Shown piece after piece: positions 42,022 to 50,636 of a DNA stretch of 64,000 nt. A program made the position numbers and the translations under genes. The number at the start of each line of letters is the position of its first letter. Position 1 is the first letter of the stretch. The stretch is taken from the NCBI RefSeq assembly GCF_947491795.1, contig NZ_CANLKW010000003.1:62001-126000 (forward strand). Direction: 5' to 3'. The DNA comes from an uncultured Roseobacter sp. Lineage in GTDB: Bacteria; Pseudomonadota; Alphaproteobacteria; Rhodobacterales; Rhodobacteraceae. The notes below the pieces were generated by a model. The model did not search any database, had not been told where the DNA came from, and saw only the letters and a list, made by a program, of their open reading frames with translations.

Positions 42022-43308
42022 TTATTTGTAGTCACTCAGAACATCGTCGGCGCCTTCCTGCGCCGCCTTGAGCGCGGTCTCAGGCTCGGCGTTCCCGGTC
42101 ACTACGCTTTCGATGGCATCGACAAGATACTGCGTCACCTTGGCGCGCTGGAACGTCGCGAACTCACGCTCGGCATAGTCCAGCTGATCCAGAGCAACCA
42201 GCGCCTGTGGCAGACGTTCGGCATAGGCCTTCATCTCCGGTGTTTCCCAGGCATCGGGACGCGGCGCCACATAGCCCGTTGCAATGCTCCACTTGGCCGC
42301 ATTTGCCGGTGCCGTCATGAACTTGATGAAATCAAGCGCTGCTTCACGTTCCTCGTCCGTGGTGTCCTCGAAGATATAGAAGTTGCCGCCACCAATCGGC
42401 GCACCCGGCCCGTCACCGCCCGGCAGGAAGCCGACGCCCCAGTCAAAGGTCGCGTTCTTTTCGACAAAGGCAAGGTTGCCGGTGGATGTCCACATGGAAG
42501 CCGTCTGACCCTCGAGGAAGGCCTTTGGCGTGTCCCCCCACGAGATGCCACCCGGCGCCATCACGCCCTCTTTTGACAGATCCAGCAGGAATTCCAGTGA
42601 TGCTTTGGTTGCCGGTGTGTCAATGCGTGCCTCGATACCGGTTTCGGTGGTCAGCACATCGCCCTTGGAGACCACCAGACCACCGAACAGCCACGCCCCG
42701 CCCAGACCCAGGGTTGGAATACGCGTGCCCCATTGGGTGACGTTGCCATTGTCATCCTTGATGGTCAGCTTCTTGCCCATCTCGATCATCTCGTCCCACG
42801 TCGTGGGCGGCGTCTCGGGGTCGAGCCCGGCGGCACGGAAGGCGTCTTTGTTGTAATAGTAGACCGGTGTGGAGCGCTGGAACGGAATGGCATAGGTCTT
42901 GCCCTCGAATTCAGCGTCTTTCATGAAACCGTCATAAAAGCCGTCGATCCATTCCTGATCTTCAGGCGTGTTCGCAATGTCGGAAATCGCGACGATCACG
43001 TCCTCTTCGATCAGCGTGAACAGATCAATGGAGAGCAGTACAGCCACCTGTGGCGGTTGCCCCGCGTTTGCGGCAGTCAGCGCCTTGGTGGTGGTTTCCT
43101 CGTAGTTGCCGGCATAGACCGCCTTGACGCTGTGCTGCGGGTTCTGCGCCGCCCATTCATCGGTCAGTGCCTGGATGGTTTCAACCGCAGGTGCATTCAC
43201 GCCAACGGGAAAATAGAACTCCAGATCCGCCGCCGAAAGACTGTTTGCTGCAAGGCCGAACATGGCCGCAGTGCAGCACGAGCCGGCAAGTTTTGTCATG
43301 ATTGTCAT
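42022..43308 (-). CDS. ABC transporter substrate-binding protein, family 1 (UgpB-like)
   Basis: This 428-residue protein has a Sec signal peptide (MTIMTKLAGSCCTAAMFGLAA, cleavage near SLSA-A) and UgpB-like features: LEFYFPVGVNAPAVETIQALTDEWAA, YAGNYEETTTKAL, AFLEGQTASMWTSTGN and GGGNFYIF. GGGAGGAGACCC precedes the ATG. UgpB binds glycerol-3-phosphate and glycerophosphocholine. The phosphoesterase and phosphatase in this operon make a phosphorylated polyol or phosphodiester a reasonable ligand. Confidence 0.9.
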   Translation of the reverse strand: MTIMTKLAGSCCTAAMFGLAANSLSAADLEFYFPVGVNAPAVETIQALTDEWAAQNPQHSVKAVYAGNYEETTTKALTAANAGQPPQVAVLLSIDLFTLIEEDVIVAISDIANTPEDQEWIDGFYDGFMKDAEFEGKTYAIPFQRSTPVYYYNKDAFRAAGLDPETPPTTWDEMIEMGKKLTIKDDNGNVTQWGTRIPTLGLGGAWLFGGLVVSKGDVLTTETGIEARIDTPATKASLEFLLDLSKEGVMAPGGISWGDTPKAFLEGQTASMWTSTGNLAFVEKNATFDWGVGFLPGGDGPGAPIGGGNFYIFEDTTDEEREAALDFIKFMTAPANAAKWSIATGYVAPRPDAWETPEMKAYAERLPQALVALDQLDYAEREFATFQRAKVTQYLVDAIESVVTGNAEPETALKAAQEGADDVLSDYK

Positions 43309-43359
43309 TGGGTCTCCTCCCAGTTAAAAAAGGTCAACGGCCGTTCTTCGCCGTTTGCG

Positions 43360-44421
43360 TTAACCGCTCGAAATGCGTTGTCCCGACGTCCGGGAAAACA
43401 AATGCGCGGCGCTGTTGTCCCAGCGCACTGTAATTTCATCGCCTGCCTGTGGTGCGTCCGTGCCGTGATGCGCCATGATGAAACGCCCGCCGGACGCTGC
43501 AATCAGATGCACCAGAAAAACGCTGCCTTCGTATTCGACACTCAGAACCTTGCAGGTCGCACTGAAGCCAGCACCCGCGCTGCCCAGCGTCATCGTCTCC
43601 GGACGCACACCCACCAGCAGGTCTGCCTTGTCTCCCCTGACGCCTGCGGCGACCCGGTCGGGCAGCGTCACATCCTCTGCCGCCAGAAGGTTCATGGGCG
43701 GCGTCCCGATGAAACTGGCAGCAAATGTATTCGCGGGCTGGTCATAGAGCTGCTGTGGTGTCCCGATCTGTGAGGCCTGCCCATCGCTCATCAGCACCAC
43801 AGTATCGGACATCGACAGGGCTTCGCTCTGATCGTGGGTGACATAGAGAACGGTGATCCCCAGCTGCTTGTTCAGCGACCGGATCTCGCTGCGGATCTCG
43901 ACACGCAGCTTGGCATCCAGATTGGACAGCGGCTCGTCCATCAACACCAGCGGACGATCCGACACCAGCACCCGCGCCAGCGCCACCCGTTGCTGTTGAC
44001 CACCCGACAACTGCGCTGGTTTGCGATCCAGAAGCGGGCTCAGAGCCATCAGCTCCGCGACCCGTTCAAGAGACGTTTTCTGTGTCGCCTGCGGCACCTT
44101 ACGCACCTTCAGACCGTAAATGATGTTCTCGGCCACGCTCATATGAGGAAACAGCGCATAGTTCTGGAACACCATGCCCAGATTGCGGTCTGCCGCCGCC
44201 TTGCCCGTCACATCCGCCCCGCCGATCAGAATCTGACCGCCCGAAACGCTTTCCAGCCCTGATATCAGTTTGAGAGCGGTGCTCTTGCCACAGCCCGACG
44301 GGCCGAGCAAAGTCAGAAAACCGCCTGCATGAATGTCGAAATTCACACCCTTCAGGACGTCGGTCGCCCCCCAGCTCTTGCGCAGGTCCCGGACCTCCAG
44401 TGATACACCGGAAGCACTCAT
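43360..44421 (-). CDS. ABC transporter ATP-binding protein (UgpC/MalK type)
   Basis: This 353-residue ATPase has Walker A GPSGCGKST at 40-48, FQNYALFPHMSVAENI, LSGGQQQRVALARVL, LVLMDEPLSNLDAKLR and a C-terminal TOBE/OB region. It overlaps the DeoR regulator stop by 4 nt and precedes the binding-protein gene. It would energise the Ugp-like importer. CUT1 ATPases are sometimes shared between importers. Confidence 0.92.
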   Translation of the reverse strand: MSASGVSLEVRDLRKSWGATDVLKGVNFDIHAGGFLTLLGPSGCGKSTALKLISGLESVSGGQILIGGADVTGKAAADRNLGMVFQNYALFPHMSVAENIIYGLKVRKVPQATQKTSLERVAELMALSPLLDRKPAQLSGGQQQRVALARVLVSDRPLVLMDEPLSNLDAKLRVEIRSEIRSLNKQLGITVLYVTHDQSEALSMSDTVVLMSDGQASQIGTPQQLYDQPANTFAASFIGTPPMNLLAAEDVTLPDRVAAGVRGDKADLLVGVRPETMTLGSAGAGFSATCKVLSVEYEGSVFLVHLIAASGGRFIMAHHGTDAPQAGDEITVRWDNSAAHLFSRTSGQRISSG

Positions 44422-45203
44422 GCGAGCACCAGCTCGAGATCGGTCTGGCGCAGCCGCTCCAGATCGTTCGGGCTGGCTTCCCTGTTGGTGATAATGCCCG
44501 TGATCTGCGCGAAACCGGCCGTTCGCATAAAGGCGCTCGGCTTGAACTTACTGTTGTCGGCGATCACAATTTTCTTCCTCGAATTCGACATGACTTCTTT
44601 CTGGACCTGGCTGTAGGCCTCGCTGGCAACACTGATCGACCGGCTGTCCAGATCGATGGCAGAACAGCATATGAACGCGACATCGAATGACAGGGAGCGC
44701 AATGCCTCGATCGCCAGCGAGCCGGCAAAGGAGTCGTTGACCGGCTCGTAGGACCCGCCAATCAGATAAAAATCTGAAATCCCAAGCGATTGCAGTTTCT
44801 TTGCAATACCGAGGGACGTCGTGACATAGGTGCACCCGGGCTGCTTGATGGCGTGGACCGCAACGGCGTGTGCCGTCGTGCCCGCGTCCAGAAAGACAAC
44901 CTCGTCGCCCTTGAGCAGGTTGATCGCGGCCAGACCGATCCGGCTTTTTTCCTCTGCCCCCACCCATTTGCGCTGATCGTTCGGCAGATCTCCCAGCACG
45001 CTGGAGTTTTTCATCACACCGCCATGTGTGCGCACCACCTGCCCCGCACCATCCAGTGCCTGCAGGTCACGCCGCATTGTCGCGTCCGAGACACCAAAGT
45101 GATCGCAGAGGTCGCGCAATGTCATCGCCCCGCGCGATGCCACCAGACCCGCGATTTTTTCGCGCCGCACAGCGGCCAGTTCGAAATTGTCTGACATCTT
45201 CAT
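44418..45203 (-). CDS. DeoR/GlpR-family transcriptional regulator
   Basis: This 261-residue protein from ATG 45203 (MKMSDNFELAAVRREKI; other ATG or GTG starts are nearby) has the DeoR helix-turn-helix (MTLRDLCDHFGVSDATMRRDLQ) and the sugar-phosphate-binding DeoR C-domain with VFLDAGTTAHAVA and KIVIADNSKF. GlpR-type proteins respond to phosphorylated intermediates such as glycerol-3-phosphate. As first gene of the Ugp-like operon it likely controls its own operon and senses a phosphorylated product. Confidence 0.9.
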   Translation of the reverse strand: MKMSDNFELAAVRREKIAGLVASRGAMTLRDLCDHFGVSDATMRRDLQALDGAGQVVRTHGGVMKNSSVLGDLPNDQRKWVGAEEKSRIGLAAINLLKGDEVVFLDAGTTAHAVAVHAIKQPGCTYVTTSLGIAKKLQSLGISDFYLIGGSYEPVNDSFAGSLAIEALRSLSFDVAFICCSAIDLDSRSISVASEAYSQVQKEVMSNSRKKIVIADNSKFKPSAFMRTAGFAQITGIITNREASPNDLERLRQTDLELVLA

Positions 45204-45888
45204 TCTTTGCGTGCCCACACTTCACCACCACGGGTGATCGGTGAATTCGATCACATACCATCTATAACAATCGTAAACGCTCACAAACCATCACGCAAGT
45301 GAAAATCTCTGCACTAAAGGTGATCCGGGTGAAAACGCTCTGTTCGTATGCTGAACAAGTCGGCGCAAAAGGGATCCGGCGCTGGCAAAAACCTGAATGA
45401 CTTCAAGACGATAAAGTGTGTTGACCCACGCCAGATCGCCCTTGAATGCCGCGCCCGACATCAGCTGGAAAGTTTCACCAACGCTTCAATGGATGGATCG
45501 AGGTGTGGCAGATCTCGTGCCCTGGGTGATGTTGAAGGAGACTGTCGCTCCACTGCGTTGTTTCATTGGCCATGCCGGGCGATGCGCAGTCGCTGACATG
45601 CGAACAAACAGCCGGTGGTGCTCCCCCCTCGCCCTTTGAAATCGAACACTTGAGCCACACAAGGGCATCAACCGACGGACGTGCGGCACGCGACAAGACG
45701 GCTGGGGTAGCGCCGCAAAAACCGGCAATGCATGTGCCGGCAGGCTGGCTCGAACAAAACTATTCAGCCGAAGGGGCCGGCATTCTTACGGGATCATCTG
45801 TCGGAAACGGCACCATCCGCCGTCATAAACACCAAAGGCGACACGATCATGACCCTGGCAACTGCGTCAACTGCGATAAATCCGGACG
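45204..45888. other. Gap holding the Ugp-like operon promoter region and the end of the next operon
   Basis: The first 120 nt are AT-richer (around 45250-45310) and must contain the promoter of the DeoR/Ugp-like operon; I cannot fix the boxes. The rest contains only short frames without domains. No repeat or RNA gene was recognised. Confidence 0.45.
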
Positions 45889-45897
45889 TCAGTCCGG
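45882..45897 (-). terminator. Hairpin at the end of the FAD oxidoreductase gene
   Basis: On the minus strand CCGGAC pairs with GTCCGG around TGAC, which includes the stop codon, and is followed by ATTTATCG. Stem and T-rich end fit a weak terminator for the right-hand operon. Confidence 0.35.
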
Positions 45898-47985
45898 CAC
45901 GCCGGCGTCATCTGGCAGATCGAAAATACGGCCTGTCAGCCACGCGGGCCAGTCACGCTCAAAAACCGATTTGTGCTGCGTATCAAAGCGCCGGTTCGGG
46001 CGCGTTCGGACGACCATATCGTCGCCAGCCAATCGTACAAGGATCTGCAATTGCATGTCCTCTGCGCGCTCGGGCCGAAACCTCACATCCGGCAATGGTC
46101 CCGTGCGGGCCAGCGGCAGGCATGCGCCCTCTGCGTCACAGATCGCGCGCGCGCCGCGGCTGCCACCTCCCTGAGATATGTAGAAATCCAGTGCCGCCAG
46201 CACCGCCTCTGACGCAAGCGACATCTGCTGCCATTGCAGGGCGCGCGCCGCTTCACTGGCGCGGCTTATGGCCAGCCCGTGATTACGGAGTGCGCCACTG
46301 AGATGGCGCGCGTGCCTATGCGCATCTGCAACAGCTTCGGCCTTGCACAGAATACCGGCATGATCGCTCATCCGGGCCTGAATTTCTCTGCGTACATCGG
46401 CGACAGTATAGGGACTGTCAGAGTTGATAACGGCGAGAGCAGCCACAACAGCATCGCGTGCCTCAGCCTTCAAATCCGCCTGCGATGGCTCTTCAGCGCG
46501 CCCGCTTGCGGCGATATGTTCGGCAACGCGGGTCCCAAAGACCTGACCGGCATTCAGTGCCGACCCGCCGGGACGCGTGGCGCCATGGGTGCCAGCCGCC
46601 TCGCCCACAGCGTATATTCCCGCAACGTTTGTCCGCCCCCAGGTGTCGACCGCTATACCGCCGTTCATGTGCTGGTTGTTGACTGCGAACTCCAGCGGTT
46701 CGGCACTGATGTCCACCTTGTATCTCTTGTAAAGCTCGATCGCGAGCGGGTTCATATGGCGCAGACGATCAATGGGCAGGGCCTGATCCGCACCCGACCG
46801 CATCAGGTAGTCCCGAACATCTGCATCAAGCCTGTCGAGGCTGAAGTGCTGATCCCCCGGCACTGGCAAAAGGTTGCGGTTAAAGTCGAGAAAGACGCGC
46901 CGCCCTTTCTGGCCTTCGCGGTAAATTGCCAGATCGACGAGGCTGGATCTGAAATCCAGCATCCGGCTGGCATGGAAGGGCCATTGATACCCTTTCCGAA
47001 AAATGTTGGACGCCATCTCCTGTGTCGTGCGGTAATAATCGGCCAGAAAGTGATGCTCCGCGCCGGTATCATCCAGAGAGTAAATATGCGGGATAACCTG
47101 CACGTAAGTGCCAGACAGGTTCCAGGGGAAGCCTTCCCGCCGGGTGCCGATACCAAACTGACTTTCGGTGATGTTTGCCAGCTCAAGCCCTGCCTCAAGC
47201 GCCAGGCCGAGGGTGCCAAAGCATCCGTTCGGGAACACACTGTCGCGGTACATCTCTCCCGGACCGCCTGCGGCGATGACAAGCGCGTCGCATTGAAAAA
47301 ATACCAGCCCATAAGGGTTCTGTTCAGTGCTTGCTTTGGAACGGATCGTCAGCACTCCGGCAACGCGGGCCCTGTCACCCGCCCCGCTGACCAGCACCTT
47401 TACCGCCGTAGCATGGTTGTAGAACGGGATATCCAGCCGGAGCGCTTCTTCGGCCAGCACCCTGACCATCAGGCGCGAGGTTCGCGGCCCGCAGGACGTC
47501 GCACGCCCGACCTCATCATGGTCCGTCTGATAGCGCAGCGTGCCACCCAGATCGTCCTGCGGCAATGGCAGCCCAAGATATTGCAGAGATGCCATGGCCC
47601 GGATTGATCCCACGGCCTCGATATAGGCGGTGTCCTCGTCCATGGCCCCGCCTGCCCTGATTGCGGCAGCCATATCCTGAAAGTCATCGCCTTGATCTTT
47701 GGTGTTCGCGGTGTGGAGCGTCTGTTTGTCTGATCCCGAACAGGCGGACGTACCGCCCCAGGCGCTCTGACTGATAATCGTGACATCTGCGCCCCGGCGC
47801 TTCATTTCGACCGCCGCGCGCAATCCGGCCGCACCGCTGCCGATGACCAGGCTGCCCGACCGGAACACAGGGATAAGCAGGCCTTCAACGTCCAGGTGCT
47901 CTGTCGCATCTGGCTCACCTTTAAGACGCGGCATGGTCACATCGGTCAGCGCATCAAGGATATGCTGGGGAACAGACAGGCTCAT
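45889..47985 (-). CDS. FAD-dependent oxidoreductase, fumarate reductase/succinate dehydrogenase flavoprotein-like
   Basis: This 698-residue protein has a dinucleotide-binding motif VIGSGAAGLRAAVEMKRRGA, the WGGTSACSGSDKQTL loop, QMASNIF-type central segments and the conserved C-terminal FAD clamp GEAAGTHGATRPGGSALNA. About 150 C-terminal residues form a helical domain as in L-aspartate oxidase and SdhA-like proteins. No partner iron-sulfur subunit is nearby. It may oxidise or reduce an organic acid of the pathway encoded upstream. It lies 31 nt after the Gfo/Idh/MocA gene. Substrate unknown. Confidence 0.83.
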   Translation of the reverse strand: MSLSVPQHILDALTDVTMPRLKGEPDATEHLDVEGLLIPVFRSGSLVIGSGAAGLRAAVEMKRRGADVTIISQSAWGGTSACSGSDKQTLHTANTKDQGDDFQDMAAAIRAGGAMDEDTAYIEAVGSIRAMASLQYLGLPLPQDDLGGTLRYQTDHDEVGRATSCGPRTSRLMVRVLAEEALRLDIPFYNHATAVKVLVSGAGDRARVAGVLTIRSKASTEQNPYGLVFFQCDALVIAAGGPGEMYRDSVFPNGCFGTLGLALEAGLELANITESQFGIGTRREGFPWNLSGTYVQVIPHIYSLDDTGAEHHFLADYYRTTQEMASNIFRKGYQWPFHASRMLDFRSSLVDLAIYREGQKGRRVFLDFNRNLLPVPGDQHFSLDRLDADVRDYLMRSGADQALPIDRLRHMNPLAIELYKRYKVDISAEPLEFAVNNQHMNGGIAVDTWGRTNVAGIYAVGEAAGTHGATRPGGSALNAGQVFGTRVAEHIAASGRAEEPSQADLKAEARDAVVAALAVINSDSPYTVADVRREIQARMSDHAGILCKAEAVADAHRHARHLSGALRNHGLAISRASEAARALQWQQMSLASEAVLAALDFYISQGGGSRGARAICDAEGACLPLARTGPLPDVRFRPERAEDMQLQILVRLAGDDMVVRTRPNRRFDTQHKSVFERDWPAWLTGRIFDLPDDAGVPD

Positions 47986-48016
47986 GAGCGTCTCTCCTTT
48001 CGAACAGGAAGAACGA

Positions 48017-49186
48017 TCATGGAATATCCACCCAGCGCTTCAAACGTGACGATTCCATACAGGCGTCGACAATCTGGCAGATGTGATGACCGGTTTCGAA
48101 CGTCGGCCACATCGGCGTCTTTGTAACAATGGATCTGATGACTTCTGCCACCTCGATGATTTTGCTTTCGTTGTAACCAAGTGCAAAGTTCGGCAACGGC
48201 AGGAACGCGCCATAAGTCTGGTGCTCGGGTCCGACGTCAATCTCACGGTAGCCGCGGCGTCCGATCGGGTCATCGTTTGAATAAAACCGCAGGCGGTTCA
48301 CCTCATCGTACGTGTAGCTCAGGCTGCCACGGGTGCCGTATATTTCATAGGTCTGCATGAATTTCCGGCCTGTGGCGACCCGGCTGAAATCAACCATCCC
48401 GCGCGCGCCACTGGCAAAATTGCACAGGACATTGGAACCGTCGGGATTTGTGATGTCCGCCCAGTCTTCATCCCCGGTGAGTGTTGTTCCGGCCCCCAGT
48501 TCCGCCCCTTCGACAACCGGCCTTTTGTGGGTAACGATGTAATTGTCGGCGATGAGCGTACTGACTTTGCCGACCAGAAACTCCATGAAACTGAAAACAT
48601 GGCTGCCGGTGTCCCCCACGATCCCTGTTGGGGCGAGGTCTCCGTTGGCGCGCCACATATAAGGCGCCAGCGGGTCGCCATACATGTCCACATGCTGGCA
48701 ACCTTTGAACAGTTTGATCTCGCCGATCTCTCCGGCCTCGATGATTTCTTTTGCCCGGTCATGAACCGGATTGCGGGGGAAGGCATGGCCAACGCGGGTG
48801 ATCAGACCTTTGGATCCGGCGATATCTGCCAGCTCGCGCGCCTGTGCCGCAGTATCGGCAAGCGGTTTTTCACAAAAGACATGCTTGCCCGCGAGGAGGG
48901 CCGCTTTTGCAACTTCATAATGCAGATTGTCGGGCAGGCAGATATCAATCAGATCAACATCCGGGTCGGCCACCGCCTCCTGCCAGGTTTGCAGAATTTT
49001 TGCGCCCGGTGCGCGAAAAGCCAAGTCTTCGAGCGCTGCCGATTTTCCACCGACCAGGGCCACAACCCGTGCAGTGCCGCCACCGGTGCCGAAGAAATGC
49101 GGGAAGGTCTGATAAGCCATCGTGTGAACCCTGCCCATCCAGCCCGATGCGCCCAGAACGGCGACCTTTACCTCATCCATATTCAT
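48017..49186 (-). CDS. Gfo/Idh/MocA-family NAD(P)-dependent oxidoreductase
   Basis: This 389-residue protein has an N-terminal Rossmann motif (VKVAVLGASGWMGRVHTMAY) and the family motif FCEKPLADTAAQA with its catalytic Lys. The C-terminal alpha/beta domain has GDTGSHVFSFMEFL and DPIGRRGYREIDV. Members oxidise or reduce sugars, inositols or sugar acids. It lies between the LacI regulator (88 nt) and the FAD oxidoreductase (31 nt), so it may belong to a sub-operon acting on a sugar-like moiety. Substrate unknown. Confidence 0.9.
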   Translation of the reverse strand: MNMDEVKVAVLGASGWMGRVHTMAYQTFPHFFGTGGGTARVVALVGGKSAALEDLAFRAPGAKILQTWQEAVADPDVDLIDICLPDNLHYEVAKAALLAGKHVFCEKPLADTAAQARELADIAGSKGLITRVGHAFPRNPVHDRAKEIIEAGEIGEIKLFKGCQHVDMYGDPLAPYMWRANGDLAPTGIVGDTGSHVFSFMEFLVGKVSTLIADNYIVTHKRPVVEGAELGAGTTLTGDEDWADITNPDGSNVLCNFASGARGMVDFSRVATGRKFMQTYEIYGTRGSLSYTYDEVNRLRFYSNDDPIGRRGYREIDVGPEHQTYGAFLPLPNFALGYNESKIIEVAEVIRSIVTKTPMWPTFETGHHICQIVDACMESSRLKRWVDIP

Positions 49187-49274
49187 CTCCTTTTACGTCA
49201 GCCTTCAGGCCGGAACGCGCCATTCTTTGCGGATACATCGGCGGCACACAGCACGCGCGACACAATGTATGAAT

Positions 49275-50309
49275 TCAGGCCCCGCTCGAGGCCCGTCTGA
49301 TCAGTTGAACAGGGCTGCGCGCGGTCATCTGTGGCATCTTGCCGTCTTTGACCCAGCCCAGTATCTGCGCGGCCGTTTCTTTTGCAAAATCCGGAATATT
49401 GCAGCTGACAGAGGTCAGCGGCGGATAGCTGTCCTGGCAATCCTCGATATCGTCAAATCCGACAACGCGCAGATCGGTTCCCACCCGGATCCCAAGTTCA
49501 GGACAGGCCGACAAAACCCCCAGAGCGACAAGATCGTTGAAACAGATGACACCATCCACCTCCGGGTGCTCAGCCCGAAGCTTCGCAGCCATGTCCTTGC
49601 CAAAGGACCGGGTCGCCTGCCCGGTCAGCACAACAGGGCTCATACCTTTCGCGGACAACACCGAAAGGTAGCCGCTCATGCGTTCCTCGGTCACGGCGCG
49701 CCCGTCCAGGCCGCCAAGAAACGCGATGTGTCTGCACCCCATTTCCAGCAGGTGTTCCGCCGCCAGCCGTCCTCCCCGCAGATAGTCCGGCGCGACAAAG
49801 GGGAACCGGGGGTCATCTGCATCCAGTGACCGAAAGACCTGAAGCGTCGGTGTGTTTGCTGCACCAAGAACCGCAAGCGTTTCCGCTTCGCCACCATAGC
49901 TGGGCGAGACGATAAAACCCGAAACGCCGTGCTCGACCAGCGAGGAAATCATCCGCGTCTGCAGCACTGGGTCTTCATCCGTATTGGCCAGTACCGTCGC
50001 AAAGCCATTGCGCGCCAGTTCCATCTGAAACAGGGCTGCGAACTCGGTGAAAAACGGGTTGCGCAGGTCATTGATCACCAGGCCGATCAACCCCGACGAC
50101 GACGACCGCAAAGTAGCTGCCGAACGGTTGTAGACATACCCGATATCCGCCATCGCCTTGCGGACGGACACCCGCGTGCTTTCCTTAACCGCAGACCCCT
50201 GCAGCACAAGGCTCACTGTCGATTTCGATACGCCGGCACGTTTGGCAACATCCAGTATTGTGGGTCGCGCTTTCATACCGCTGCGGTGTTCAGTCGGATC
50301 ATCGGGCAT
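49275..50309 (-). CDS. LacI-family transcriptional regulator inside the catabolic gene set
   Basis: This 344-residue protein starts at ATG 50309 with GGAAAA upstream; the ATG at 50276 would also give an intact domain. The helix-turn-helix is ILDVAKRAGVSKSTVSLVLQG, the hinge region is SAATLRSSSSGLIG, and the ligand domain has VICFNDLVALGVLSA and VVGFDDIEDC. It lies 18 nt after the Dabb gene in the middle of the minus-strand set. It may regulate the set or only the two downstream oxidoreductase genes. The palindromes at the head of the set are not classic LacI operators, so its target is open. Confidence 0.9.
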   Translation of the reverse strand: MPDDPTEHRSGMKARPTILDVAKRAGVSKSTVSLVLQGSAVKESTRVSVRKAMADIGYVYNRSAATLRSSSSGLIGLVINDLRNPFFTEFAALFQMELARNGFATVLANTDEDPVLQTRMISSLVEHGVSGFIVSPSYGGEAETLAVLGAANTPTLQVFRSLDADDPRFPFVAPDYLRGGRLAAEHLLEMGCRHIAFLGGLDGRAVTEERMSGYLSVLSAKGMSPVVLTGQATRSFGKDMAAKLRAEHPEVDGVICFNDLVALGVLSACPELGIRVGTDLRVVGFDDIEDCQDSYPPLTSVSCNIPDFAKETAAQILGWVKDGKMPQMTARSPVQLIRRASSGA

Positions 50310-50327
50310 TGTTTTCCGCGATCACCC

Positions 50328-50636
50328 TCAGACATCCAGATCAAGCACAAGAATACCATCGATGCCGCCTGTGGCATTGGCCACGAGTTGCCCCCCAAGT
50401 GCCTGATGTTCCGGGTTTTCTGCATAGTTCTGCAACGCCTCCCAACTGTCAAAATCGATGACAAACCCGTGCATATAGCCACGTTCTATCTGTTCAGGGC
50501 TCTGCGATCGTCCGCCCGTGAAATTCTGCGCTCCGGGAAGCTTTTCAGACAATGCGGACAGGCCTGAATAGATTTCGGCAATGTTGTCCTCCGGTGTGCC
50601 GGGCTTGAATTTTGTCAGAACGATATGGCGGATCAT
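50328..50636 (-). CDS. Dabb-domain protein (stress-responsive A/B barrel)
   Basis: This 102-residue dimeric alpha/beta-barrel-type protein has MIRHIVLTKFKPGT, GRSQSPEQIERGYMHGFVIDF and NPEHQALGGQLV, the usual Dabb pattern and size. Members are small enzymes or ligand-binding proteins of mostly unknown role. It overlaps the GMC oxidoreductase stop by one base, which ties it to that step of the pathway. Specific function not predictable. Confidence 0.85.
   Translation of the reverse strand: MIRHIVLTKFKPGTPEDNIAEIYSGLSALSEKLPGAQNFTGGRSQSPEQIERGYMHGFVIDFDSWEALQNYAENPEHQALGGQLVANATGGIDGILVLDLDV

Noticed and set aside
46234..47607. Plus-strand open frame of 457 codons
   Set aside because: Antisense to the FAD oxidoreductase with its FAD-binding motifs; a high-GC shadow frame.
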